Under the pieces are notes generated by a model that was given only the letters and a program-made list of their open reading frames with translations, had not been told where the DNA came from and made no database searches. From Rhizomys pruinosus (lineage: Eukaryota > Chordata > Mammalia > Rodentia > Spalacidae), in assembly GCA_009823505.1 (NCBI GenBank), contig VZQC01009559.1, positions 93,521 to 157,520 of the forward strand: a DNA stretch of 64,000 nucleotides, given 5' to 3'. The position numbers and the translations under genes were made by a program. Below, in pieces: positions 9,833 to 20,734 of this stretch. Every line of letters starts with the position of its first letter. The first letter of the stretch is position 1.

Positions 9833-11610
9833 CTTTTTTTAATGTATTTTTTATTGTTATTAAACCTGTTCATACATCATTTCTTAATACAATTTAGACT
9901 CATTTCCTTTTCCATGCCCCCCACCCCACCTGAGTTCATGAACTCTGCCATGCATGTCTTGCATCTTTTTCTGAGTCTTTCCAGAGTTGTTTCAAAGCAG
10001 AGGATTATTGTTTTTATAATAACATAATATCTTCTAGTTCCATCCATTTACCTGAAAATTTCATGATGTAATCTTTCTTTACCATTGCATAGAACTCCAT
10101 TGTGTAGATGTACCACATTTTTTCTATCCACTCATTGGTTGAGTGACACTTGGGTTGGTTCTAGCTCTTTCCTATTGTAAGGAGAGCTACAATAAACATG
10201 GCTGTGCCTGTATCTCTGGGGTAGAATGAGGCTTGTGGGTGTATACCCAAGAGTGGTATGGCTGCGTCAGGTGGTAGGCTCATTTTGAGTATTTTAAGGG
10301 TTCTCCATACTGCTTTCCACAGTGGTTGTACTAGTTTACATTCCCACAAGCAGTGGATGAGTGTTCCCCTTTCTCCACAACTGCTCCAGAATTTGGTATC
10401 ATTTGTTTTCTTTATCTTAGCCCATCTTTTCGGAGTGAGATGATATCTTAAAGTGGTTTTAATTTGCATTTCCTTAATTATTAGCGATGTTGAACAGTTT
10501 TTAAGATGTTTCTCAGCCATCTCTATTTCCTCACTTGTGAAGTCTCTGTTCAGCTCTTTACTCCATCTTTTGAGTGAGTCATTTGTTTTCTTCTTTGTTT
10601 TTTGAGTAGTTTATATATTCTGGAAGCTAATGCTCTGTCAGAGGTATCACTGGTGAAGGTTTCCTCCCATTCTGTGGGTTTTCTCTTCACTTCCCTGATT
10701 GTTTCTTTCACTGTACAGAAGCTTTTGAGTTTAATGAGGTCCCACTTGTTAACTGTTGACCTCATTTCCTGAGCAGCTGCTGTCTGATTTAGAAAGTCTT
10801 TTCCTATGCCTATGTCTTTCTGAAACATTTTTTCTGCCAACATTTTCATTTATCACTTTCAGAGTTTTGGGTTTCACGTTGAGGTCTTTGGTCCATTTGG
10901 AGTTGATTTTTGTACAGGGTTAGAGGTAGGGGTTTAATTTCATTCTTCTACAAGTGGTGATCCAGTTTTGCCTACACCATTTGCTGAAGATGCTGTCTTT
11001 TCTCCTTTGAGTCTTCTTGGCCCCTTTGTTAAATATGAGGTGGCTGAAATTGTATGTGCTCAAGTTTGAATCTACAGTTTTGCTCCATTGGTCTACAGGT
11101 CTGTTTTTGTGCCAGTACCAGGCTGTTTTTATGCCTGTAGTCCTGTAGTATAGTTTATAGACGACATCACGAGCTTTGCAGGAAAATGGCTGGAGCTAGA
11201 GGACATTATGCTGAGTGAAGTAACACAGTCTCAGAAAAACAAACGACGAATGGTATCCCTCATCTGTGGATACTAGTGCCAATTACCCAGTTGTAAGTAT
11301 TTCTTGTGTAGGGCCCCCTGAGCTTTTGTACAAAGCAGTTGGGTGTAATGCATTTTGGAAACAACAACAACAACAACAGAAAAGACTGCATCAAAGAACT
11401 GACTGAAAAAAAAATAAAGTCTGGTATAGATATCCTCTGTGTATTGCTCTGTTCACTCAGGCTTGCTTTGCTTTTTCAGAGTCTTTTGTATTTCCATATG
11501 AAATTAAGGATTTTTTTCCAAGCCTGTGAAGAAACTCTTGGGATTTTAATTGGGATTGCATTGAATCTGTATATTAATTTGGGTAGAATGGACATTTTTT
11601 TACTATATTA
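9833..11610 (-). mobile_element. L1 (5'-truncated, ORF2 3' half), broken by a second L1 tail
   Basis: The plus strand is the reverse complement of L1. 3'-UTR text (ccccccaccccacctgagt) lies at 9915-9985. ORF2 C-terminal code follows from about 10040 (catagaactccattgtgtag, the codons for the L1 'MWYIYTMEFY' block) to 11157. It resumes at 11424-11610 after a foreign insert. Frames are short and broken, so no protein is made. Part of the 3' UTR and the ORF2 end is missing near 9985-10030. The 5' end is truncated around 11610. Confidence 0.9.
11159..11423 (+). mobile_element. Short L1 3'-end insertion inside the L1
   Basis: This block runs opposite to the surrounding L1. It contains the last ORF2 codons (ctcatctgtggatactag) and the 3'-UTR '(aac)n' stretch near 11358-11380. 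It ends prematurely in an A-rich tail after 'caaagaactgactg' at about 11405-11420, so the usual distal 3' UTR is absent. Host L1 sequence resumes at once (gtctggtatagatatcc). No clear target duplication was resolved. Confidence 0.8.
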
Positions 11611-11869
11611 TGTTTTTAGCTATAATTTGGTACTGTCTGGCTGTGTTGACAAAAATCTCCAGATACTGAAAATTGAAATATCAAAGAGTAAATGGGACAA
11701 AGGAAGATGAAGGATATGATTTATTGGTGACCAAAAATAGTAGCTAGTGTTTACAGAATCTCTGCTTTGAATTGCAGACTTTAAAGTTGGAAGCATTTCT
11801 GCAGAGATGTACAGCTGATGGTGGACTCTGATGTCTCAGGGCTTCGGTTCTAACACTCATTCCCCATGG

Positions 11870-12040
11870 CTGTGTCTGTGGTCCACTTATTTATCACTCT
11901 GCTTTAAGTTTCTAGCCTTTAAATGCTCATAAGAGTAGCCTTTATCTCACAGGGTCATTCGTTGTGAGGACAACATGATATAACTCCATGAAATCAGAAC
12001 ACTACTGGGCAGAGTAAGTGCCTAATAAAAGTAATCTATT
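11870..12040 (+). repeat. MIR SINE relic
   Basis: The later half fits the MIR pattern: 'cattcgttgtgaggacaaca', 'tgggcagagtaagtgcctaa', then 'taaaagtaatc'. The upstream part is too diverged to place exactly. Confidence 0.55.
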
Positions 12041-12297
12041 GGAAAAGTACAAAATTCCCAGTACATAAAGATGATTAATGATGGGAGAGATGGGATGCTT
12101 GTTATGTCGGTTTTATTATTACATTGTAGATATGTGGTAAATTATCATGGCCTGTCTCATATCTATAAATATTATGTCTCATTAAAAGTAACCTATTCTA
12201 TTGTTATAATTGGTGCTGTTATTTACTGAACAGCTATGGCATGCAAAGAACTATAGAGAGAATTCCATAAACAAGGCATGGCTTCTGAAGTTCATTT

Positions 12298-12359
12298 ATG
12301 CTAATTTATTTACTTATTTATTAATTTATTTATTAAATCTGTGTGTGTGTGTGTGTGTC
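12298..12359 (+). repeat. (TTTA)n plus (GT)n simple repeat
   Basis: A short TTTA/TTAA-type tract is followed by about nine GT units at 12341-12358. It abuts the 3' side of a minus-strand B4-type SINE and may derive from its tail. Confidence 0.85.
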
Positions 12360-12369
12360 TAACAAGTAT

Positions 12370-12573
12370 GTCCAATGTCTTGCTCTATCATTGTGAATTT
12401 ATTCCCTCGAGATAGTCGCCCTGAACCTGGAACTGAGCTGGTGGCCAGTAAGCCCCAGCTCTCCTGTTTCTCCTCCCCCAGAGCCCTGGGGTTACAGATG
12501 CACACACATAAAATCAGGTCTCCATGTTTGCTCAGAAAGTGCTGTTACCAACTGAGCCATCTCCCCAGCTTTA
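12370..12573 (-). repeat. B4/RSINE1-type composite SINE
   Basis: 'gaacctggaactgagctggtggccag', read in parts, followed by 'cctggggttacagatgcaca' is the B1-like half. The tRNA-like head is at the right (aagctggggagatggctcag on the minus strand). This pairing of a tRNA-like head with a 7SL-like half is typical of B4/RSINE1. Confidence 0.7.
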
Positions 12574-12599
12574 CTGATTGTTTTTTTTTAAATATTTTC

Positions 12600-12816
12600 T
12601 TTATTTCTTTTATTTTTATTTTATGAATGTATTACTTGCACTTGTGTAAGTGCACCCATGTTGTGCAATGCCCACAGAGTCAGAAGAGGGTGTTGGATCA
12701 CCTGGAACTGGAGTCACGGACAGTTGTTAGCTACCATGTAGGTGCTAGGAATCAAATCGGGTTCCTCTGCAAGAGCAGCCAGTGCTCTTAACCGCTGAGC
12801 CATCTCTCCAGCCCCT
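12600..12816 (-). mobile_element. B2 SINE
   Basis: The head is at the right (ggggctggagagatggctca on the minus strand), followed by the 'caagagcagccagtgctctt' tRNA-like region, with an AT-rich tail on the left at 12600-12630. It lacks the internal duplication. Confidence 0.92.
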
Positions 12817-12827
12817 GATTTCTTTTT

Positions 12828-12898
12828 TTAAATTATTTATGTGTATAAATGTACTTTCTGCATGTAGGTTGGTACACCTGTGTCATGAAATGCTCCCA
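12828..12898 (-). repeat. B2 SINE 3'-end fragment
   Basis: Only the tail half of a B2 remains (gtgtataaatgtactttctg, 'catgtaggttggtacacctg'). It is cut off abruptly at about 12895, exactly where the inverted duplication begins. The truncation point may be the rearrangement breakpoint. Confidence 0.75.
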
Positions 12899-13163
12899 AA
12901 ATAACAACCTCACTGAATAACAACCACCTTTGTTAATTAAATATTTTATTTTTCATTTCGTGTCTTTATTTTTTAAAATTATTTATTTATTATTTTTTTA
13001 TGTGTATGAGTGTATTGTCTGCAAAATCAGAAGAGGGCGTCTGATTCCCTTGGAACTGGAGTTAAAGAGGGTTTTTAGCCGCCATGTGGGCGCTGGGAAT
13101 AGAACCCGGGTCCTCTGCAAGAGCAGTCGGTGCCCTTAATCCCTGAACCATCTCTCCAGCCCA
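12899..13163. repeat. Long inverted repeat, left arm
   Basis: This arm contains about 120 bp of non-SINE sequence (ataacaacctcactgaataa through 'catttcgtgtctttat') followed by a minus-strand B2. Its reverse complement recurs at 13385-13663, including the non-SINE part. The B2 inside this arm has lost about 40 bp near 13024 (gtctgcaaaatcagaag). Confidence 0.95.
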
Positions 13164-13384
13164 GCTCCTGATTTTTTTTAAATGATTGTCTGCATGTTGA
13201 ACCCATGATTGCAGTATCAAAACAACTGTTTAGTCAGCATGGCAATGGAGACTAAGATAAGTCAAACAACTCACGGTAGTTACCCCAAAAGTCCAGAAGA
13301 GTCAGGAGTAAAAGGAGGTTCAGCCTGCTGCGTATGTTCTCTTCAGGAGACAGCTGTACCTGGGCAGCAACAATGCTGTTACAA

Positions 13385-13663
13385 GGTGGAGAGATGGCTC
13401 AGCAGTTAAGAGCACTGACTCTCTTGCAGAGGACCCGGGTTCGATTCCCAGCACTTACATGGCGGCTAAGGACCGTATTTAACTCCAGTTCCAGGGGAAT
13501 CCGACACCCTCGACACGGGTGCACAAAGCTACATGCAGACAATACACTCATACACATAAAAAATAATAAATAAATAATTAAAAAAATAAAGACACGAAAT
13601 GAATAAATGAAAAATAAAATATTAATTAACAAAGGTGGTTGTTATTCAGTGAGGTTGTTATTT
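13385..13663. repeat. Long inverted repeat, right arm
   Basis: Mirror copy of 12899-13163: a plus-strand B2 (13388-13560) followed by 'aaagacacgaaatgaa...', 'aattaacaaaggtggttg' and 'ttattcagtgaggttgttat'. Its B2 has a different internal gap (gacaccctcgacacgggtg), so the arms have diverged independently. The spacer of about 220 bp (13164-13384) is unrelated. Confidence 0.95.
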
Positions 13664-14350
13664 AGGGAGGGCACCATTTGTGACGTAAGCGACACCAGAC
13701 ACAGCATTTTAGAGTGAGAAGTAGCAGTGAACTTTTAGTTTGAAGCACATGCACTCATTTTTTGTAGATCAGAGTCAAGCATTGATAATTTCTTATGTTT
13801 TCACCCAAATACATTGGTGATAGTGGCTGTGACATGGATAGACATTTTAGTCAGTCATTTTATTTTTCTCCTTGGCTTCCCATTTTCAAAACAGGGATCT
13901 TGAATGTTAGAAAGAAAATTAAAAAATGCAAGCAGATTCAAGTAATAATATTTTGGAAAAAGAGAAACAATCGTAAGTGGTTGAAGCTCAAATATAAATG
14001 GCTAAGGCCATGACTACCAAAATACGGATATTGATTATTAGATTTTAGGCTATCTATATAGGATATAAGCAAAGGAATTAAAACTTCAGAGGACAGTCAG
14101 TGCATCGAGGGTGTTGCCTCATAACTCTTTAAAGTTTCTGTAGAGTAGGTCCAGAGGACTTCATCCACAGCGGTCATTGCATGAGGAAGGGGGCGCATTT
14201 CAGACCAGAGTCACGCTGCTGTTGCTCTGTGCAATAATTTGACCAAGGCGCGGGGACGGCGCTCTTTGACACAGAGAGTCAAAACTTTACTCCACTTGTG
14301 GAAAGGAAGATTGTTTTACCTTTCTGATTGGAAAAATAGAGACAAAAGTG
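13664..14350. other. No recognised feature
   Basis: Unique-looking DNA. A small CpG cluster lies at about 14188-14262 (gggggcgcat, 'ggcgcggggacggcgctc'). No start codon context or splice pattern strong enough to call an exon was seen. Confidence 0.5.
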
Positions 14351-14360
14351 GTCCAGGAAG

Positions 14361-14617
14361 GGGCTGGAGAGATGGTTCAGCAGCGCCGACTGCTCTTGTA
14401 GAGGATCCCAGTTCGATTCCCAGCACCCACATGGTAGATAAGAACCATCTTTAAGCCAGGCATGGTGGCACACGCCTTTAATCCTAGCACGCAGGAGGAA
14501 GAGGCAGGTGGATCTCTGTGAATTCAGGGCCAGCCTGGGCTATAGAGTGTGTTCCAGGCCAGCTGGGGCTATAGGGAGACCCTGTATCAAAAAGACACCC
14601 CCCCCCACACACAAGCA
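14361..14617 (+). mobile_element. Chimeric B2-B1 SINE with a single TSD pair
   Basis: The 5' part (14361-14454) is the first half of a B2, from 'gggctggagagatggttcag' to 'gaaccatctt'. At about 14455 it passes directly into a complete B1 (agccaggcatggtggcacac to 'aaaaagacacc') with no B2 tail between. One direct repeat, gtccaggaag, lies at 14351-14360 and 14618-14627, just outside the pair. A C-run/CA tract ends the B1 tail. Confidence 0.9.
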
Positions 14618-14627
14618 GTCCAGGAAG

Positions 14628-15150
14628 ACTATCGTCAGCGTTTCTGAATTCAGGGGACTCACCTGCTTTGTTGCTTGGGGTGCTCACTGCTTGGGACACT
14701 TAACACCAGCCCTAAGCTTTTTTTCCAAACTGGCATTTTGTGAGGAAAGTGAAGATGACATTCTTCCAGGAAGAACCAGGACCCTTTCCATCTGGCCCAC
14801 TGCCAGGCTTGAATAAACCTTGAAAGTGTTCCAAAGAAGTTATAAAATGTCTGGAAACTTCTGGAGGTGAGGAAAAGACTATGATGTTCATAAAGGAACT
14901 ATATGCCGACTGGTATACTACACACATACTTCTAACATACATGCAGATACTGTTATTATTTGTATGCATACAACAAGAGTTTATCAGGTAAAGAGGTCCA
15001 GGACACATAATCTTATTTGTGGCCTGGTCTTGCTAACTTCAAAGCCTATCTCCCTGTTCTTCATCAAGCATGGTGCCTGGTAACAGAGGAGTCCCACTTT
15101 GCTTTATCCACTGCAGTATTCAACAGTTCCTCCAACAGTGTCGTCTCCTT
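14628..15150. other. No recognised feature
   Basis: Unique-looking DNA with short open frames on both strands. No domain or repeat family was recognised. Confidence 0.5.
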
Positions 15151-15154
15151 GAAC

Positions 15155-15350
15155 AATAGTTCTCAACTGGGGGCTAATTTTGCTGTCACAAGCCCTTTCA
15201 TAGTAGTAGGAGAACTTTCTGGCTGTCATACATGGGGGGGGCGGGAGGGGTGGCACAACAAGCACCTAGCAGCACAGGGCAAGGGTGCTACAGGACGCCA
15301 CAGTGCACAAGGCAGCTCTCCAGCAAGGAATCGCCCAGGTTAAACTGCAA
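15155..15350 (+). mobile_element. MER20-like hAT-Charlie DNA transposon relic
   Basis: The order 'gttctcaactgggggctaat', 'tttgctgtcacaa', 'tttctggctgtcatacatgg', a G-run, 'ccacagtgcacaaggcagct' and 'aaggaatcgccc' follows the MER20 consensus as I know it. Terminal repeats are degraded. Confidence 0.7.
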
Positions 15351-17439
15351 GCTATCAAAGCCTTGGTACCCTGCCCATTGCAGGGCCCCCATGCTGCCTA
15401 AGCCCTCCCCATCTCTACGTTTCCTTGTCTTGGAAAATTTTTTTCCCTAGCTTTATATAACCCATTTTTATTTCTAGAAAATTAGAAGAACTGAATAATT
15501 AATGCAATCTTCCCATTATCAAACTTTCATTAATATCTATTTGTAGAAGTGATTAGCTAGACACTGCACAGTGAATTAGATCTTGTGTCTATTAGGAGTG
15601 TATAATCTTAGGTAGACTTCTTTACTAATGTGCAGAAGAGAAACTGCAGGAAAAAAAAAGCCTTGCTGACCTTACATGCACCAGCAAGGGAGACTTTGCA
15701 GTTCCTGAGGTTAACATGGAGAGGGAACGTGTTTCAGGAGAGGAGCAAAGGTTATGGGGAGGGCAGGCCTATGTTCCCTTTGGCTAGCCAGGGAATGTCA
15801 TCACCACATCCCGGCTCACTGGAGGATGTAGTATAGAACAATGACTTTGAGAATCTACTGACAGTGGGAAGCTGACGATGGAAGCTACACTGAGCATACA
15901 TCCTGTCAGTGTGCACATCTCCTCCTCTCTCACAGACACAGACACGCACACCCTTACAGCAGCCTGCTTGTTACTGATATAACCAAATAAACTATTTTAT
16001 ATTTTCCTTTTCCCATGTGAGAACAACTTTAAGAAAAGAGCAATTTGGTTATCGTATGTGTCCTCACAGTCCCCTTAATTGTTTAAATTCTTTGAACAAA
16101 AGGTAAATATTTTATTTGCTACTCTTTGGGAAAAAATACAGCATTAGTTCATTAAGATATCACAATATTTATAAAAGTATAGATCAATGTATTCCCTTGT
16201 GCCCAAGTCAAACATAATTTGTGAAGAAAGAAGCTTTATAAATACAGAATTCTTGGCTATTTATTTCCTTAAATGAAGCATTAAGGCAGAAAAAAAGGGT
16301 TGAGACTCTTTTGGTTGTATTACCCACGAGTAGCCACAAGAGGGGGTATGAAGAACGCAATCCTTTTTGGAGTTGGGATTTCAGAAGCCACAGCAGGGAA
16401 GCGGCCCCTAAGATCTTCTTCCAGTATTGTGTATTGGAGGAACGGACCCCAAGAACAATCACTTGCATGCCTTTTAACATGCTGTCAACACAGAAATGAG
16501 AGGAAGGGAAGGTTTCGGAGTTCCCGTGAGGTGCCAGCGCTTGCTTCCTAACGCTGTTTTGGGCGGAATCTTAAGTCATTTTAGACAGGCATCTGATCTA
16601 TCTGATTGAGCTAGCAGTTCGCCATGGCAGAAACAGTCTAGGCTTCTGGCGGGACCCAGTGTTTGAGTGGACGTCATTTCTCCAAACTTGAATGAATTTA
16701 CCAGAGTAATTTTGTTTCCATCTGGCATATTTAAAGAGGGCGGAGTGTAAGCATCATTCTCTTTTCTTTCAAAACAAAAGAAAATAGAAACCATAGTCTA
16801 GATCTCCCCCAGCCCTCACCTTTGTTTATATGTCACCATCACGCGGCGGTGGAGGGGATGTCCCACAGAGTTAGTAGTGCCCAGGTTCCTCTCGGCAGGC
16901 CAAAAATTGCTTGGTATAAAGAAAGGCACTGTGGGCCGCGGTCCTTAAATTCTGGCCTACAGTACCACCTGGCTTGTTTTCTTTTTCAGGCACAAAGTGC
17001 TGGCTCCACCGTGACTCTCGGGTGCAGCAGGTTTTGATGGGATCAGGGGATGATCATTTCCTTCAAGGTCCGAGCTGGTAGGGACACTGCCGGTGGGGAA
17101 AACTCCCTTGAGAATCTCTACTCTGGGGGTCATCCTGAGATCTCCTTTGCTCTGGAGAGTGGGTCTGGGAATGTGACGCTCACAGATGACAGTAACTATG
17201 TTTTCCGTGTGGGACTAGTGCCTTGGGTGGATTCTGATCTTCGAGTCTAGGAGATTGAAACTTCCCTATGCTCAGAAAACCTTGGAGACTGATGCCTTTA
17301 AAATAAAACTTCTGAATTAAAGAAGCCCTCAGTCCACTTTTTTGTCCCCCAGAATATTTCAAAGCACCAGAATTTCTGCCGATAGCTTCACCTAACCCTG
17401 CTAACACCCGTAGCCCTTTATTCTGAAATCTCAGTGTAT
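15351..17439. other. Repeat-poor block with raised CpG content
   Basis: This is one of the longest stretches without a recognisable transposon. I count roughly 26 CpGs between 16300 and 17260, well above the surrounding DNA. Local motifs include a GC box (gggcgga, 16738-16744), a CRE-like half site (gacgtcatt, 16671-16679), and a pyrimidine tract ending in AG (cttgttttctttttcag, ending 16989). An AATAAA follows at about 17302. This may be regulatory DNA or an unrecognised exon. No protein family could be assigned. Confidence 0.3.
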
Positions 17440-17672
17440 GGAGAGTGAGCCAGTGAACATATTATATAACTGAGTAGCTGGATCTTGCCAGACATGGATT
17501 GACTCCCACTCATAATGATACTGGTAAGTCAGTCTCTGTGTTCACCCATTTTCTCATCTATGAATGGAGACAACAGCTGTACCTACCATTCCAGCAGGTT
17601 TCTAGTGCTAAATGAGTTACTACTTGAACAGTATTTAGAACAATGTTGCACATGTTGGTGTCAATAAACCTT
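17440..17672 (+). repeat. MIR SINE relic
   Basis: Fits MIR in order: 'ggatcttgccagac', 'attttctcatctatgaatgg', 'agctgtacctacc', 'gctaaatgagtta', 'agtatttagaacaatgttgc' and 'ggtgtcaataaacc'. Confidence 0.75.
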
Positions 17673-18980
17673 ATCCATCCTTTCCAACCTGTACTTCCAG
17701 GACCTTGCCTGGAATCTTGAACTAAGAAGCCTGTTGTTTTCTGGGTGTATGCTCTTGTGCTGTGGCACTGGGATGCTGGGAATTGTGTATCGTTACCTTC
17801 GAGGCCTTTCACCTGGTGGACAGCTAAGCCTCGGGGGCCATGCAGAAGCTACTGAAAGGTCATTTATAATTTTTAGCCTTTGGGGTGTCCAAACTCTCCA
17901 GCCGGTTCAAAGCTTCCTGATCCATTATAATCTGGGCACTGTCTTACCTCTGAAAGGGAACAGGACATCCTGTGGAACTACTGTTGTCTGCCCTACAGAT
18001 CAAGTGGTGGCAAGGAGGGCCATCTTTATGCCCAGATGAAGGGCTTCTCACACTGCTCTAAGGCTCAGGGCAGAGCCCTCATGTGCCCATGTCTGCTTCC
18101 TGGGAGATAAAATGGACATCCTAATCAAAAGCTGCCTTGTGATTCCCAGTTGTGCTTCCGCATGTGATAAACATCAACCAATTACTTGCAAGCTTCAGAT
18201 AAGTATCTTTGATGTTTCATTTTTTACTTTTTCATTTCTTAAAAGGTTGTTTATTGAATAGGTAACAGTATCATGAAGCAAAATCCAAAGAAAGAGAAGA
18301 GCCGTCTCTCCTTCCCTGACCCATCTGCAGTTTACAGCCTTTAAGTCTTCATTTTTTAATAAATCAATTGACCTTATTTATTTGAGAATTTATATGTTCA
18401 CGAAGCAATTGGGCAGAAAGCTCCCACTTATACCTTTCACCAGCAGGATTCCCCCCCATCACCCCAGACTGGTATGCCGACTGGTATGATCTGTGACAAA
18501 CACCATTGACACAGTGCCATCTCCTGAAGCCCACCATTCACATTAGGCTTCTATCTTAGTGCTGCATGCTCTCTAGGTTGGGAGAAACGTGGGATGACAT
18601 ATATGTCTACAACTACAATCATGCATAACAATTTCAGTGCCATAAAAATTAATTCTAGCCATTATATGTGTTCACCCTGCCTGTCACAACCCTGGTGAGC
18701 ACGGATCTTTGCCATCTCTCCTAGCTCTATCTTTGTAGGGTCATTTAGCTGCAATGGTGCAGTCAGTTTCCTTTTCATATTGGCTTCCTCTACTGAGCAG
18801 CATGCTTTTAAGATCCCCCATGCCCTCCCCTGGTATTGCTCACATTCATCACGACCTCTCTGTGCTCACTGGTCAAGGACATCTCGGATGGGCTCAGGTT
18901 GACAGCTGTTAATAGAACCGTTGTAAGCATTCTCATCCAGGGCTTTGTTTGGATTTAAGTTTTCATCGTAACACTTAAAA

Positions 18981-18984
<4 letters not shown>
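17673..18984. other. No recognised gene
   Basis: Unique-looking DNA. Short plus-strand open frames around 17734-18039 have no recognisable domain. Nothing further could be supported. Confidence 0.5.

Positions 18985-19029
<45 letters not shown>
18985..19029 (+). repeat. (TG)n microsatellite
   Basis: About 22 uninterrupted TG units. It sits at the tail side of the adjacent minus-strand SINE, the usual place for such tracts to grow. Confidence 0.98.
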
Positions 19030-19031
<2 letters not shown>

Positions 19032-19182
19032 CTTTGCAGAGGCCCACGGAAGCCAGACAGAGACGCTCAATTCTCTGGAGTTACAGGCAATGCCCTGATA
19101 TAGGTACTGGGAACAGAACTGGGATCCTTCTGAGAGCAATGGATGCTCTTAACCACGGAGCCATCTCTCCAACCACCATATT
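19030..19182 (-). repeat. B2/B3-family SINE
   Basis: The minus-strand head is at about 19176 (tggttggagagatggctccg). The body includes 'ggatcccagttctgttccca'. It is shorter and more diverged than the typical B2 copies here, so possibly B3. Confidence 0.75.
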
Positions 19183-19869
19183 AACACTTTCAAGTAGCTC
19201 TGACAGATAGGAAATCTTAACCACTTGGGACTTAGAGTTGTTTCATATATCTGGGATGGGATGCACCTTGTATTGAAGGTGGCCTCAAGAAGCTAAGATA
19301 ACCAGTCTCATACTGCCTTGAACAGAAACATTCTCTAAAACCTGTCTTCTTTCTTTTTCTATTTCTTTGTTCCCTCCGAGGGATATGGCACAATACTGCT
19401 TAAGATGCTGTCCTTACTAGGGGATAAGGTGGAATTGACATGTTCCTGATGGATCACTTTTTTCTTCTCCTTCTATCCACACTTCCTTCAGTCTCTGGCC
19501 CCAGGAAAGGCTCTATATATTGATGTGACCATCACTCCAGGCTCTCAGTTTGAACTAATCTAAACCTGCCCTTTTCCACCCTTAGCTATGTTAAGCCTGG
19601 CTCTCATCCCTATAGTTCCATCTTACAGCTATGTTGGTCAAAATTCATCATCATTTCCCTTACTAAATTTTAAATTGCATTTTCTTTTCTTACCTTCAGA
19701 ATTATATACAATAATTCGCCTGCAAGAGGTGTTCAGTAAACATTTATTGCTAGCACAAAATATTGTTGACATTGCTGCTGTTAAGAACTATTTGATTAAT
19801 CAGATGCTGTATCCTCTAGCAGGGAAGATCCCTAAGGGGCATGGCTATAAGACTAACAATAACTAACAC

Positions 19870-20062
19870 ATCTTAATATTTAATTCATCGTAGAGACAAC
19901 GCTAAGCATTTTCACATGTTATCTCACTTATTCTTATAAAAATCTCCATTGTCATGCCCATTTTTTATATATGAGGGAAACTGAGTATTAGAGAAATTAA
20001 ATGCCTTGCCTGAGGATGTAGATAGATCATGTACAGAAGTATTCCAGAATTTCATGTCAGGG
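19870..20062 (+). repeat. MIR SINE relic
   Basis: Recognised by 'gctaagcattttcacatgtt', 'atctcacttattcttata', 'tatatgagggaaactgagta', 'attaaatgccttgcctgagg' and 'tagatcatg'. It covers most of the MIR core and 3' half. Confidence 0.8.
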
Positions 20063-20165
20063 TTGATGGCAACAAAAAAAGAAAACAAAATTTAATTTGA
20101 TTTGCCTGTTACACACTGAAGGGAACTGCTGTGTTTATATTTGCATGTGTGTTTATTTGGTTAGT

Positions 20166-20502
20166 TGTTATGGTTTGAATAGAATGTCTCCACAGGCTCA
20201 TGTATGGTGCATTTGGTCCCTAGATTGTTGACACTGTTTGGAAGCTATTGAGCCTTTAAGAGGTGGTACCTGGATGGCGGAAGTAGGTTCCTAGGGACAG
20301 ACCTTTGGAAATCTCACCCTCGTAGTGTTCTGTTTCCTGGTTTGCCATGTGTGAACAGCTTCCGACAGAAGTTCCTACCAGCATGGACTCAGCCACTTAG
20401 CACAATGGACTAAGACCCTCTGATACCACGAGCCAAAATAAATCCCTCCTCTCTTATTTCTGTCAGGCATTTTGTCACAGCAATGAAAAAAATACTAATG
20501 CA
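20166..20502 (+). mobile_element. MaLR-type solo LTR (MT-like)
   Basis: The element starts tgttatggtttgaatagaat and ends 'ctaatgca', giving TG...CA ends. An AATAAA lies at 20438-20443 after 'cacgagccaa', the usual poly(A)-signal position of mammalian MaLR LTRs. Flanking pentamers ttagt (20161-20165) and ttact (20503-20507) differ by one base, consistent with a 5-bp target duplication. No internal sequence is present, so this is a solo LTR. Confidence 0.75.
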
Positions 20503-20734
20503 TTACTTTCCCCAAAATCTAGAAACTGCGTAAGGACGGGGCTGTTTGTCCCACGTATCCTTAGCTTTCTTGTAAACTTCCTGGTCAGTCTCAGGTATTC
20601 CTAGTCTATGAATGATCTCAAATAACCTGCGGGGTCAAGAATAAGGCATTTTGGGAGAAGAATGTGAACAGTCATCATAAGGAATGTATTGTTAAACCAC
20701 CTGCTAACACGTTTCTTCCTGATTAATGTCTGGT

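Noticed and set aside
16981..17250. Immunoglobulin or T-cell receptor-like exon
   Set aside because: The short peptides (for example 'STVTLGCS') looked suggestive, but stops follow quickly, no paired Cys/Trp pattern or recombination signal is present, and frames do not join.
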